Shown piece by piece: positions 3,743 through 11,727 of a stretch of 13,798 nt of DNA (its first letter is position 1; each line of letters opens with the position of its first letter). Origin of the DNA: Bacteroidales bacterium Bact_20 (GTDB lineage Bacteria; Bacteroidota; Bacteroidia; Bacteroidales; DTU049); contig LUZL01000240.1 in the NCBI GenBank assembly GCA_001603615.1, positions 1 through 13,798 on the forward strand. The letters are read 5' to 3'. A program made the translations under genes and the position numbers. The notes under the pieces were generated by a model, which did not search any database, was not told the origin of the DNA, and saw nothing but the letters and a program-made list of their open reading frames with translations.

Positions 3743-6334
3743 ATGAATAAAGAAGAAGCAAAACAAAAAATACAGGAATTAATTGACAAATATGAAAATC
3801 TAAAAGCTGAAGGAAGGATAAAATCATACAATGAAGCTCAGACCAGAAATGAATTTATAGAGCCACTTTTTGAATATCTTGGTTGGGATATGAGAAATAT
3901 TAAAAATAATAATGAAGTAACTACAGAAGAAAATGTTTCAGGTGGCAGAGTTGATTTAGCTTTTCGTATTGGGAATTATCCTGTTTTCTTTTTAGAGGCT
4001 AAAGCAATGAAAGCTGATCTAAATGATCCTAGATGGGCAGAGCAAGCTATAAGATATAGTTGGAATAAAAATGTTACTTGGGCTATACTCACAGATTTTG
4101 AAAGTATAAAAGTTTTTAATGCCGAGATACCACCAAAAAATATTAATGATAATTTATTTTTTGAAATACCATACAGTGATTATATAAAACGATTTGATCA
4201 ATTATGGCTTTTGTCAAAAGAAGCTTTTGAAAATAATTTATTAGAAAAAGAAGCTCAAAATTGGGGTAAAATAACAATTCGCAAACAAGTAGATGAAAAA
4301 CTATTTGAAGATTTGAAAAATTGGCGCATTATATTAACTAAAGATTTTAAAAAATTGAATAATATAAATGATGATATCGTAGACGAAGGTGTACAAAGAA
4401 TACTTGATAGACTTATTTTTATTCGTACAGCAGAGGATAGAAAAATAGAACCAGTTATTTTAAAAAACATTTATACTAATAATAAACCAAATAAATATAA
4501 ACAATTAGTAAAAATATTTCGTGAATTTGATGAAGGCTATGATTCAAAATTATTTGAACAACACAACTGTGAAACTTGGATAGCTAGTGATGATAAAATT
4601 ATTAAAGTAATTTCAGGTTTATATGATACTGAGGATGGTTTTCGTTATGATTTTTCTATAATTTCTGCAGATGTTTTAGGTGGTATTTATGAACAATATT
4701 TGAGTTATGTTCAGGGGCGTAAAAGTGAAGAGAAATCTAAATCTAAACGTAAGTCTCAAGGTATTTATTACACGCCCAAATATATTGTTGATTTTATAGT
4801 TGATAAAACATTAGGTGATTTTTTAAAAAATGAGAAAATCAAAAATATTCATAATATTAAAATATTAGATCCTGCTTGTGGTTCAGGTTCATTCCTAAAT
4901 TCAGCCTATGATATAATTTTAAATAGCATTAAACAACCAGATCTATTCACTAAATTTGACATTTTAAAAGAAAATATTTATGGTGTTGATTTAGATCAAC
5001 AAGCTATTGAAATTGCACAGCTAAATCTTTTATTAAAGGTATTAACACAAAAAACCAAATTACCTACTCTACAACATAACCTAATATGTGGTAATTCACT
5101 TATTGATGATGATCCTGAAATTTTAATAAAATATTTTGATAAAGATTACCATGACTTAAAACCGATTAACTTTTGCGATAAATTTCCTGAAGTTTTTACT
5201 ACAAATGCTAAAACCGGATTTAATATTGTTATAGGCAATCCACCTTATGGTGCTGAACTATCTAAGGAGCAACAAAAATATTTTAATGAAATTTATAATA
5301 TAGGTTCTACAGATACTGCTATTCTATTTATTAAAAGAGCATTTGATTTATTAAAAGATAATGGGAAATTAGGTTTTATAGTTCCTAAATCTCTGTGTTT
5401 TGCTTCAAATTGGCGTAGTATAAGAGAAGTTATATGGGATAATTTAGAAATACTCGTTGATTGCAGTAAAGCATGGCAGGACGTGAAGTTAGAACAAGTG
5501 GTTTTCATTCTCAATAAAGGTAAAAAAATAGATACTTATACATCTGGTAAATTTGAGAATGGAATATTCAAAAATCTCGGTTATATAAATAAAAATGATG
5601 CTAAAGAATTTGGACTTCTATTAAATGGTGTATCTGACTATGAAGTTCAAATAGCTAAAAAAATAAAAAATAAATCTATCTTTTTAAATGATATAGGCAT
5701 AAATCAACGTGGGGCTATTTTACAAAAATATATAACTGATGTTGGTGATTATGAAGTTATAGGTGGTGCACAAATTCAAAAAAATGGTGTTATTGGAATT
5801 AAAGGTATGATTAATAAAAAGAAAATTAATAATGAGCAAGCATTTATAAAAGATAATTCCTTATTGATACAAAGGATTATAGCACATATTAAGAATCCAA
5901 ATGATCATATAAAAATAACAGCTTGCATTCCTGAAAAAAATGATTATGTTATAGTAGATACAATTAATCAAATAAAATTAAAAAAAGAAATCAATAGAAA
6001 TATTATTTGGTATTTATTAAATTCTAAATTAATAAATTGGTATGCATATCGCTTCATTTTTGGTAAAGCTATACGTACAATGCAATTTGATAATCCTGTA
6101 ACAGCACGTATTCCTATCCCCAAAGATATAATAAAATTTCAAGACACCCTAGCTAAACTAGTAGATAATTATCTGGCTTTAATTAAAGAATTTTACGATA
6201 CACCCACACACACTAATAAATGGTATGATTTAAAGGAAAAAATTGAAAAATTAGAAAAAAAGATTGATAATGAAATTTATAAATACTACGACCTAACTGA
6301 TGATGAGATAAAAATTGTAGAAGAAACTAGCTAA
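3743..6334 (+). CDS. Type IIG restriction-modification enzyme (endonuclease, adenine methylase and specificity in one chain), 863 aa
   Basis: One polypeptide carries all R-M activities. Residues about 25-130 form a PD-(D/E)xK nuclease domain: the N-terminal helix NEFIEPLFEYLGWD, then GGRVD with D71, and FFLEAKA with E85 and K87. A helical linker follows. The N6-adenine methyltransferase spans about 300-600: GIYYTP (340-345), SAM-binding motif I DPACGSGSF (376-384), acidic VDLD (415-418) and catalytic NPPY (499-502). The C-terminal 230 residues fit a TaqI-like target-recognition domain. They end in a coiled-coil-like stretch and a YDLTDDEIKIVEE tail typical of these enzymes. All core residues are present, so it is probably active. 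It should methylate adenine in its recognition site and cut unmodified DNA nearby; the site cannot be read from sequence. It starts the island and has no separate R, M or S gene. Confidence 0.9.
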   Translation: MNKEEAKQKIQELIDKYENLKAEGRIKSYNEAQTRNEFIEPLFEYLGWDMRNIKNNNEVTTEENVSGGRVDLAFRIGNYPVFFLEAKAMKADLNDPRWAEQAIRYSWNKNVTWAILTDFESIKVFNAEIPPKNINDNLFFEIPYSDYIKRFDQLWLLSKEAFENNLLEKEAQNWGKITIRKQVDEKLFEDLKNWRIILTKDFKKLNNINDDIVDEGVQRILDRLIFIRTAEDRKIEPVILKNIYTNNKPNKYKQLVKIFREFDEGYDSKLFEQHNCETWIASDDKIIKVISGLYDTEDGFRYDFSIISADVLGGIYEQYLSYVQGRKSEEKSKSKRKSQGIYYTPKYIVDFIVDKTLGDFLKNEKIKNIHNIKILDPACGSGSFLNSAYDIILNSIKQPDLFTKFDILKENIYGVDLDQQAIEIAQLNLLLKVLTQKTKLPTLQHNLICGNSLIDDDPEILIKYFDKDYHDLKPINFCDKFPEVFTTNAKTGFNIVIGNPPYGAELSKEQQKYFNEIYNIGSTDTAILFIKRAFDLLKDNGKLGFIVPKSLCFASNWRSIREVIWDNLEILVDCSKAWQDVKLEQVVFILNKGKKIDTYTSGKFENGIFKNLGYINKNDAKEFGLLLNGVSDYEVQIAKKIKNKSIFLNDIGINQRGAILQKYITDVGDYEVIGGAQIQKNGVIGIKGMINKKKINNEQAFIKDNSLLIQRIIAHIKNPNDHIKITACIPEKNDYVIVDTINQIKLKKEINRNIIWYLLNSKLINWYAYRFIFGKAIRTMQFDNPVTARIPIPKDIIKFQDTLAKLVDNYLALIKEFYDTPTHTNKWYDLKEKIEKLEKKIDNEIYKYYDLTDDEIKIVEETS

Positions 6335-6415
6335 AAAAATAGAAAAAAAGGTATATGAATATGGCTTTCTGATAAAATAAAAAAGAAATTTTTTACTTTA
6401 AATTATAAAAAAATA

Positions 6416-6440
6416 CATTAATTTAGTGAAAAATTAATTA
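6416..6440 (+). promoter_or_regulatory. 25-bp box abutting the tcmP start; identical copy at 8953
   Basis: This 25-bp sequence is identical to 8953-8977. It contains an 8-bp inverted repeat, ATTAATTT (6417-6424) and AAATTAAT (6431-6438), around AGTGAA. It ends one base before the ATG at 6442, where a ribosome-binding site would normally be. It could be an operator, an RNA hairpin blocking translation, or a direct repeat marking a module edge. The 6335-6415 stretch before it is AT-rich and has no other feature. Confidence 0.65.
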
Positions 6441-6441
6441 G

Positions 6442-7317
6442 ATGAAAACAAATGATAAAGGTTGGGGCGGTACATGGACAGAACAAAAATTGAAAGCTTT
6501 CGAAAAATATGTAGGTGCATATTTGAATATAATGTTAAATCAGAGAAAAATACGTAATGGATGGCCAAAATCTATAATTTATTTTGACGGTTTTGCTGGT
6601 AGTGGTAATAGAATTTCTCTAAAAGATAAAGATACATTAATATTTTCTGAATTATATAAAGAAGAAATGAATGTGTATAAAGGTTCAGCAGAAAGAGTTG
6701 TAAGACTTAATAAAAAATTTGATGAATACTATTTTATTGATACAGATAATGATGCACTGGATAATTTAAAAAATAAAATTGGACCATACATGGATAAAAA
6801 TTTAAAATATAAATTTTTTTCCATTGATATAAATCATGCATTGGATGAATTTAGTAAATATTTAGATAATTCAAAAGTTACACTCATTCTACTTGACCCA
6901 TTTGGTATGCAATTGAACTGGGATAGTATTGAGAAATTAAAAGGTAAAAAAGTAGATATATGGATATTACTCCCAAGTGGTGTCATAATTAATAGGCTGC
7001 TAGATAGAGAAGGCAAGCTTAAAAATATTGATAAATTACAAAGTTTTTTTGGCATAAGTGAAGATAAGATACGTAAAGAATTTTATAATAATAAAAAAGA
7101 AAATACGCTTTTTGGCGAACTGGAAATTACTCAAAAAATTTCTAATCCTATTCAACATATAGCTAATTTATATATAAGTGAATTAAAGAAAATCTGGACA
7201 CATGTCACTGAAGAGCCTCTAATTTTGTATAATAGTAATAATGTACCCATATATCATTTTATCTTTGCTTCTAATAATGAAAATGCAAAAAAAATTGCAA
7301 GTCAAATAATAAAATAA
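6442..7317 (+). CDS. tcmP: Three-Cys-motif partner protein TcmP, 291 aa
   Basis: The protein matches the TcmP family by its opening, which runs through KGWGGTWTEQKLKAFEKYV, and by YFDGFAGSG (47-55), FIDTD (98-102) and LILLDPFGMQLNW (148-160). These motifs have a Rossmann/methyltransferase-like arrangement: a glycine-rich nucleotide loop, an acidic strand end and a DPFG in the position of a motif IV. No enzymatic reaction has been firmly assigned to my knowledge. Its standard neighbour, a Gp37/Gp68-type three-Cys protein, starts 4 bases downstream, so the pair is an operon and probably acts as a unit. The start codon lies one base after the 25-bp box and there is no Shine-Dalgarno sequence. 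The context of a type IIG R-M gene upstream and a helicase downstream fits a phage-related or defence role. Confidence 0.8.
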   Translation: MKTNDKGWGGTWTEQKLKAFEKYVGAYLNIMLNQRKIRNGWPKSIIYFDGFAGSGNRISLKDKDTLIFSELYKEEMNVYKGSAERVVRLNKKFDEYYFIDTDNDALDNLKNKIGPYMDKNLKYKFFSIDINHALDEFSKYLDNSKVTLILLDPFGMQLNWDSIEKLKGKKVDIWILLPSGVIINRLLDREGKLKNIDKLQSFFGISEDKIRKEFYNNKKENTLFGELEITQKISNPIQHIANLYISELKKIWTHVTEEPLILYNSNNVPIYHFIFASNNENAKKIASQIIK

Positions 7318-7321
7318 AAAA

Positions 7322-8056
7322 ATGAATACAACCAAAATAGAATGGACAGATAGAGTCTGGAATCCCAGCAAAGGTTGCAGCAAAATATCAGAAGGCTGCA
7401 AATATTGCTATGCAGAGTCCTTTGCTAAAAGGTTAAAAGCTATGGGAATGAAAGATTATGAAGATGGTTTCAATTTTAAGATCTTGCCAAATCGCCTAGA
7501 TGAACCATTAAAAATAAAAAAGCCACAAAAATTTTTCGTTAACTCAATGAGCGATTTGTTTCACGAAAATATGCCTGATGAATATCTTAATCAAATTTTT
7601 GATATTATAAAAGAAACACCACAACATACATATCAGATTTTGACAAAAAGAGCTGAAAATATGTTTGAGTATTTCAAATATCATGAAATACCAGAAAATG
7701 TGTGGATTGGTGTAACTGTTGAAAATTCATCATATACATTTCGTATTGATATTTTGAGAAAAATAAATGCAACTATAAAATTCGTTTCTTTTGAGCCTCT
7801 GATTGGTTCAGCTGGCAAAATTAACCTAAAGAATATAGATTGGGCTATAGTTGGTGGAGAGTCAGGCAATAGAGCTAGATTGATAAAACCTGAATGGGTA
7901 AATGAAATCTATCTACAATGCAAGAAACAAAATGTGCCCTTCTTTTTCAAACAATGGGGTACTTGGGGAGCAGATGGCATTAAAAGAAATAAAAAAGTTA
8001 ATGGTAGATTATTTAAAAATAAAGAATGGTTAGAATACCCTGCTATAAAGTTGTGA
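7322..8056 (+). CDS. Phage Gp37/Gp68 family three-Cys protein (DUF5131), 244 aa
   Basis: The family signature is clear. IEWTDRVWNPSKGC is followed by a cysteine cluster C19-x6-C26-x2-C29 (GCSKISEGCKYCYAE), then KFFVNSMSDLFHE, TYQILTKRAE, WIGVTVEN, FEPLIG, WAIVGGESG and VPFFFKQWG. The three cysteines and the barrel-like succession of strands resemble a radical-SAM-type iron-sulfur enzyme, although CX6CX2C is not the classical CX3CX2C spacing. The family is known from phages and bacterial islands and pairs with TcmP. A nucleic-acid or nucleotide modification role is a reasonable guess but unproven. It overlaps nothing, follows tcmP by 4 bases, and is full length with all motifs intact. It converges on the next gene with a 43-base gap that holds no strong terminator. 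Confidence 0.85.
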   Translation: MNTTKIEWTDRVWNPSKGCSKISEGCKYCYAESFAKRLKAMGMKDYEDGFNFKILPNRLDEPLKIKKPQKFFVNSMSDLFHENMPDEYLNQIFDIIKETPQHTYQILTKRAENMFEYFKYHEIPENVWIGVTVENSSYTFRIDILRKINATIKFVSFEPLIGSAGKINLKNIDWAIVGGESGNRARLIKPEWVNEIYLQCKKQNVPFFFKQWGTWGADGIKRNKKVNGRLFKNKEWLEYPAIKL

Positions 8057-8099
8057 ATTATTTTGATAATAATGAACAATTGATTTTAAAAAAAATTAA

Positions 8100-8918
8100 T
8101 CACTCTAACATCATATTTGTATTTTTGATAATCTCTTTAGCAATTTCAGGATTATAAGTTTTTACATATTTATCAAAAATGTCTTGTATAAAAGGAGCCA
8201 CCCAATATTGAGAATCTTCTTCAGGTGTCATTCCTGCTTCTAATGCATCAATATAATCACTGGATCTCATAAGTGTATCGTCTAAATAAAATAAATATGC
8301 GAAGTGTTTTATAAATAACAATATTAAATCATTTGAGAAAGTATTTAACAAATCTAAATTTTTATAAGTTTCAGAATTGTAATCGTTTAAAACAAAATTT
8401 TTGTAGAAGTTATTATGAACGAAATCATTGCATCTTTCACGAATCGCATCATAATTAGATTTATTTTTATTTAAAATAAATGTTATTGGCTTTAATTTTT
8501 CTGACTTTTCTATATATTTAGATATATTTCCAAAATCTTTTATTTTATTTTTCCCATTATACCAATTATCAATTTCTTTATTTAATAGCTCATTTATTTT
8601 TGAAAATTCTATATTGTTAATATCAATTTTTTCATGTAAACTCAAATTTATATATATGTTAATCATAAATGAGTCATAATATTTTCTCAGTAATGTATAA
8701 GCATCGCTAAATCTCAATTTTGATAAAACTTCTTTAATTGAATTTAATGTTTGTGAAATACTTATGAACATAAATGTATTGATATTAATAATTTGTGTCA
8801 TTGGGAAAGTTACAAAATCTAAAGTAGAATATGATAAGTCATCATAAAAATTAGCAAATTCATCAAGTTGCTCAAATACTTCATACTTTGAAATATCTAT
8901 GTTACTAATGTAATACAT
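8100..8918 (-). CDS. Helical protein with HEPN-like Rx5H motif, 272 aa
   Basis: I do not recognise a named family with certainty. The protein is strongly helical and acidic, with no signal peptide. Residues 60-85 (SIKEVLSKLRFSDAYTLLRKYYDSF) look like the first helices of the HEPN/DUF5677-like domains, which contain an R..YD segment. RCNDFVH (R162-x5-H168) matches the HEPN ribonuclease motif Rx4-6H, with a polar residue after the arginine and an asparagine nearby. HEPN proteins are RNases or their inactive relatives and are common in toxin-antitoxin and anti-phage systems. If active, this one would cleave cellular RNA. It lies opposite to its neighbours: convergent with the Gp37-type gene and divergent from the helicase across a 61-base gap that contains the 25-bp box, so box binding could control both directions. 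The start at 8918 is the first ATG; no Shine-Dalgarno site is seen. Confidence 0.6.
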   Translation of the reverse strand: MYYISNIDISKYEVFEQLDEFANFYDDLSYSTLDFVTFPMTQIININTFMFISISQTLNSIKEVLSKLRFSDAYTLLRKYYDSFMINIYINLSLHEKIDINNIEFSKINELLNKEIDNWYNGKNKIKDFGNISKYIEKSEKLKPITFILNKNKSNYDAIRERCNDFVHNNFYKNFVLNDYNSETYKNLDLLNTFSNDLILLFIKHFAYLFYLDDTLMRSSDYIDALEAGMTPEEDSQYWVAPFIQDIFDKYVKTYNPEIAKEIIKNTNMMLE

Positions 8919-8919
8919 A

Positions 8920-8944
8920 ATTAATTGTTTAAGTCAAAATTAAT
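8920..8944. promoter_or_regulatory. Second inverted repeat in the divergent intergenic region
   Basis: ATTAATT (8920-8926) and AATTAAT (8938-8944) are inverted with an 11-base gap. The arms are the same half-site sequence as in the adjacent 25-bp box, close to the start of the minus-strand HEPN-like gene. It may be a weaker second operator, but AT-rich sequence makes chance matches likely. Confidence 0.3.
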
Positions 8945-8952
8945 AAAAAATT

Positions 8953-8977
8953 CATTAATTTAGTGAAAAATTAATTA
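8953..8977 (+). promoter_or_regulatory. 25-bp box abutting the helicase start; identical copy at 6416
   Basis: This is identical over 25 bases to 6416-6440, including the inverted repeat ATTAATTT (8954-8961) and AAATTAAT (8968-8975) around AGTGAA. It ends two bases before the helicase ATG at 8980. Flanking bases on both sides differ from the first copy apart from a general A-rich lead, so the match is a discrete unit. Confidence 0.65.
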
Positions 8978-8979
8978 TC

Positions 8980-11349
8980 ATGTTTATAAAAAAGAAATTT
9001 TCAAAGGCAAAAAAAGATAATGATGTGAAATCTGTGAATGAACAAAATTCAGTAAAAACTTCTGATGATAAAATGGTGGAAACGGACATTGATAGAGAAA
9101 ATTTAAGAAGAATAATGGAATCAATTAAAAATATTGAAAACAGTCTAAATTTAAATAATGACAATAAAATAATAAATGACAATGAAGAAGATATGGAATA
9201 TGACTATGAAGATATAGACATATTTTTTAATAAATTGACGGGTGTTAATGATGAGACAAACAGAAATTTACAAAATGAAAAATTAAGAGAAATACTTACT
9301 AATTATGAATTTGATGATTTTAAATTAGATGATAAATCTAAAAAAAAGATATTAGAGTTACAAGCAATTGTGAAAAATATTGAAGAAAAAATCATCAAAG
9401 AGCCAAACTATGATACTACGAAAAATTATAAAATTAATTATGCAAATGAATTGAATAAAGAACAATTAATAGCAGTGACTACCACAGAAGTACCACTATT
9501 AGTGATAGCCGGTGCTGGAAGTGGAAAAACAAGGGTGATTACCTATAAGGTTTGTTATTTGATAGAAAATGGTGTAAATCCTAATAGCATTTTATTACTC
9601 ACGTTTACTAGGAAAGCAGCCCAAGAAATGCTTGGTAGAGTTGATAAATTATTGAAGAATAAAACAGGTGGTAATGTGCTTGGTGGAACTTTTCACAGTT
9701 ATGCTAATTATGTACTTAGAAGATATAGTAATTTAATTGGGTTGAAGGATAATTTTACAATAATTGATACAACAGATTCAGCAGATATATTGAGCCTATT
9801 AAAATCTGAATTGAAAATAAATAAAAATATTGATGGAAAGCCTTTTCCAAAGAAAAAAGATTTACAAGAAATAATTACTAAATCTAGGAACTTGGAAACA
9901 TCTATTAATGATGTGGTAAATAGCTATTTTCAAGACTATATTGTATATATTGATGAAATAATAAAATTAAATAATGGATATGAAAAATATAAAAAGGGAT
10001 TTAATCTATTAGATTACGACGACCTGATAATTATTTTGCGAGATAATTTGCGAGACAATGCTAGTTTTTTAAAAGCTGTACAAAATGGAGTAGAGTATGT
10101 TTTAGTGGATGAATATCAAGATACTAATACTATACAAAGAGATATTGCAGATTTGATAGCAAGTAAAAATGAAAAAATAACAGTAGTGGGCGATGATGCC
10201 CAAAGTATATATACATTTAGAGGTGCTAATTATGAAAATATACTAAGATTTCCGCAGTATCATCCTAATTGTGGTGTTGTTAAATTAGAACGTAATTATA
10301 GAAGTAATCAAGGAATATTAGATTTTATCAATTGTATAATTTCAAACGCTCAGATTGGCTATAAAAAAAATTTATATACAAATATTCAATCAAACAAAAA
10401 ACCTATATTTAAAAAATTGGCAAGTGGCTTAGAAGAAGCTAAATATATTGTAGACAAAATTTTAGAAATAAAAGGAGATATTCTGAATTATAACGATTTT
10501 GCAATTTTGACACGTGCAGCATGGCATTCAGATTTAATACAGGCTGAACTAATGGCTAGGGGTTTGACATTTGATGTTATTGGCGGCATTAAATTTGCCG
10601 AAAGAGCTCATGTTAAAGACATTATAGCCTTTTTAAGAATCATTATCAATCATGTTGATGCCATTTCTTGGCATAGGATACTACAATTAATAGATGATAT
10701 CGGTGAAGTGCGAGCAACAGAAATAATAACATCTATTAATAGAAAAAATGGTGTAATTAATTTTTCAGACTTTCAAAATAGGAAATATTACACTGATCTC
10801 AATAGATTAGAAAACATGTATAAAAAAATAAATAAAGATAATATAAAAATTAGTGAAATTTTTGATTTGATTTATGATTTTTATATTCCATTGTTTAAAA
10901 AGAATTACAACGATTATGCTGATAGAGATCAAGATTTAGAAGTTTTAAAGATTATTGCTAGCAATTATGATTCAATAGAAAAATTTTTAGACGATTTCAC
11001 GTTAGAACCTCTGAACAATAAATTTCATGATGGAGTGATACCAGGATCTGCAAATAAAAAAGATACAATAAAAGTTTCAACAATTCATTCAGCAAAAGGA
11101 TTAGAATGGCATACTGTATTTATTCCACATGCCATTGATGGTTTTTTACCTTCTGCACAAAGTTTATCCACATTAGAAGAATTGGAAGAAGAGAGAAGAG
11201 TCTTTTATGTAGCATGTAGCAGAGCTAAAGAAAATTTATTTATAACTATTCCTGTGTATGTGGAGTCTTATGGTGTATATACAAATAAACCATCAAGATT
11301 TCTTTATGAAATTGATCCAAAATTTTATTTTATTCAAGAAGATAATTAA
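8980..11349 (+). CDS. UvrD/Rep-type superfamily 1 DNA helicase with acidic N-terminal extension, 789 aa
   Basis: All SF1A helicase motifs are present in order. They are Q motif LNKEQLIAV (158-166), Walker A AGAGSGKT (177-184), Ia LLTFTRKAAQEM (206-217), Walker B DEYQDT (377-382), III GDDAQSIYTFRGA (404-416), IV LERNYRS (436-442), V TIHSAKGLEW (701-710) and VI EEERRVFYVACSRAKE (736-751). It should be an ATP-dependent 3'-5' DNA translocase. The first 150 residues are unusual: a lysine-rich start (MFIKKKFSKAKK) and then a low-complexity acidic, asparagine-rich tract (about 55-85) with no known domain. Housekeeping UvrD/PcrA lack such an extension, and the protein has no extra C-terminal nuclease. 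It is divergent from the HEPN-like gene and carries the same 25-bp box as tcmP, so I take it as part of the island and not the housekeeping copy. The start at 8980 directly follows the box. Confidence 0.88.
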   Translation: MFIKKKFSKAKKDNDVKSVNEQNSVKTSDDKMVETDIDRENLRRIMESIKNIENSLNLNNDNKIINDNEEDMEYDYEDIDIFFNKLTGVNDETNRNLQNEKLREILTNYEFDDFKLDDKSKKKILELQAIVKNIEEKIIKEPNYDTTKNYKINYANELNKEQLIAVTTTEVPLLVIAGAGSGKTRVITYKVCYLIENGVNPNSILLLTFTRKAAQEMLGRVDKLLKNKTGGNVLGGTFHSYANYVLRRYSNLIGLKDNFTIIDTTDSADILSLLKSELKINKNIDGKPFPKKKDLQEIITKSRNLETSINDVVNSYFQDYIVYIDEIIKLNNGYEKYKKGFNLLDYDDLIIILRDNLRDNASFLKAVQNGVEYVLVDEYQDTNTIQRDIADLIASKNEKITVVGDDAQSIYTFRGANYENILRFPQYHPNCGVVKLERNYRSNQGILDFINCIISNAQIGYKKNLYTNIQSNKKPIFKKLASGLEEAKYIVDKILEIKGDILNYNDFAILTRAAWHSDLIQAELMARGLTFDVIGGIKFAERAHVKDIIAFLRIIINHVDAISWHRILQLIDDIGEVRATEIITSINRKNGVINFSDFQNRKYYTDLNRLENMYKKINKDNIKISEIFDLIYDFYIPLFKKNYNDYADRDQDLEVLKIIASNYDSIEKFLDDFTLEPLNNKFHDGVIPGSANKKDTIKVSTIHSAKGLEWHTVFIPHAIDGFLPSAQSLSTLEELEEERRVFYVACSRAKENLFITIPVYVESYGVYTNKPSRFLYEIDPKFYFIQEDN

Positions 11350-11370
11350 AATTATACGTGATACGCTTTG

Positions 11371-11401
11371 TTACTTTTTTGTGTAGTTGACAAAAAAGTA
11401 A
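11371..11401. terminator. Bidirectional terminator-like hairpin after the helicase
   Basis: TTACTTTTTTGT (11371-11382) and ACAAAAAAGTAA (11390-11401) form a perfect 12-bp stem around a 7-base loop, 21 bases after the helicase stop. T-rich and A-rich arms suit factor-independent termination in either direction. Together with flanking bases it is part of a 37-bp unit (11367-11403) repeated at 11688-11724 with two changes, both in the loop. Confidence 0.65.
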
Positions 11402-11540
11402 ATGTATTAAAAATATTCAATAATATTCATTCTTTTACCCCATAAAATTAAATCAAAAAAATCTATTTAAGCTAGCTATTCATCTGCCACCTAAACACTA
11501 GATAAGCTCAAAAACTCATCCATCTGATTTTGAAAACCCC

Positions 11541-11679
11541 GCATTGGGAAATGATTTGTCATAAAACAAGCAAGCAGAGTTGGGCAAAAGGGTTTACACT
11601 GTCTGAGCAAGCTTTAGCTTGCGAGTTTGTAAACCCCAAGAGGTGATTGTGTAGTTTTATCAAAACATTTCCCCAGCGG
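11541..11679. other. Large multi-arm foldable intergenic element
   Basis: Nested inverted segments give one long structure. GGGAAATG (11546-11553) pairs with CATTTCCC (11666-11673), ATAAAAC (11561-11567) with GTTTTAT (11654-11660), GGGTTTACA (11590-11598) with TGTAAACCC (11628-11636), and CAAGCT (11608-11613) with AGCTTG (11616-11621). It is bracketed by the two 37-bp terminator hairpins and has no open frame. It could be a non-autonomous palindromic repeat or a structured RNA. The 11404-11540 stretch before it shows nothing I can name. Confidence 0.55.
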
Positions 11680-11691
11680 AGACTTTTTTTG

Positions 11692-11722
11692 TTACTTTTT
11701 TGTGTGGCTGACAAAAAAGTAA
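11692..11722. terminator. Second copy of the terminator-like hairpin
   Basis: TTACTTTTTTGT (11692-11703) and ACAAAAAAGTAA (11711-11722) form the same 12-bp stem as at 11371-11401, with loop GTGGCTG instead of GTAGTTG. The 37-bp units are 35/37 identical and in direct orientation 321 bases apart. They enclose the foldable element. Confidence 0.6.
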
Positions 11723-11727
11723 ATTAA

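Noticed and set aside
8057..8099. Terminator between the converging Gp37-type and HEPN-like genes
   Set aside because: Only weak A/T pairing around a run of A is present; no stable stem.
8955..9182. Minus-strand frame opposite the helicase N terminus
   Set aside because: Shadow of the A-rich helicase start, giving a Phe/Ser/Leu-rich product. The same applies to the minus-strand frames at 4255, 5293, 6834, 7219, 7681 and 12875.
11541..11679. Retron ncRNA or riboswitch
   Set aside because: No reverse transcriptase is nearby and no downstream gene lies close enough to be controlled; the two hairpins at the ends fit terminators or a repeat element better.
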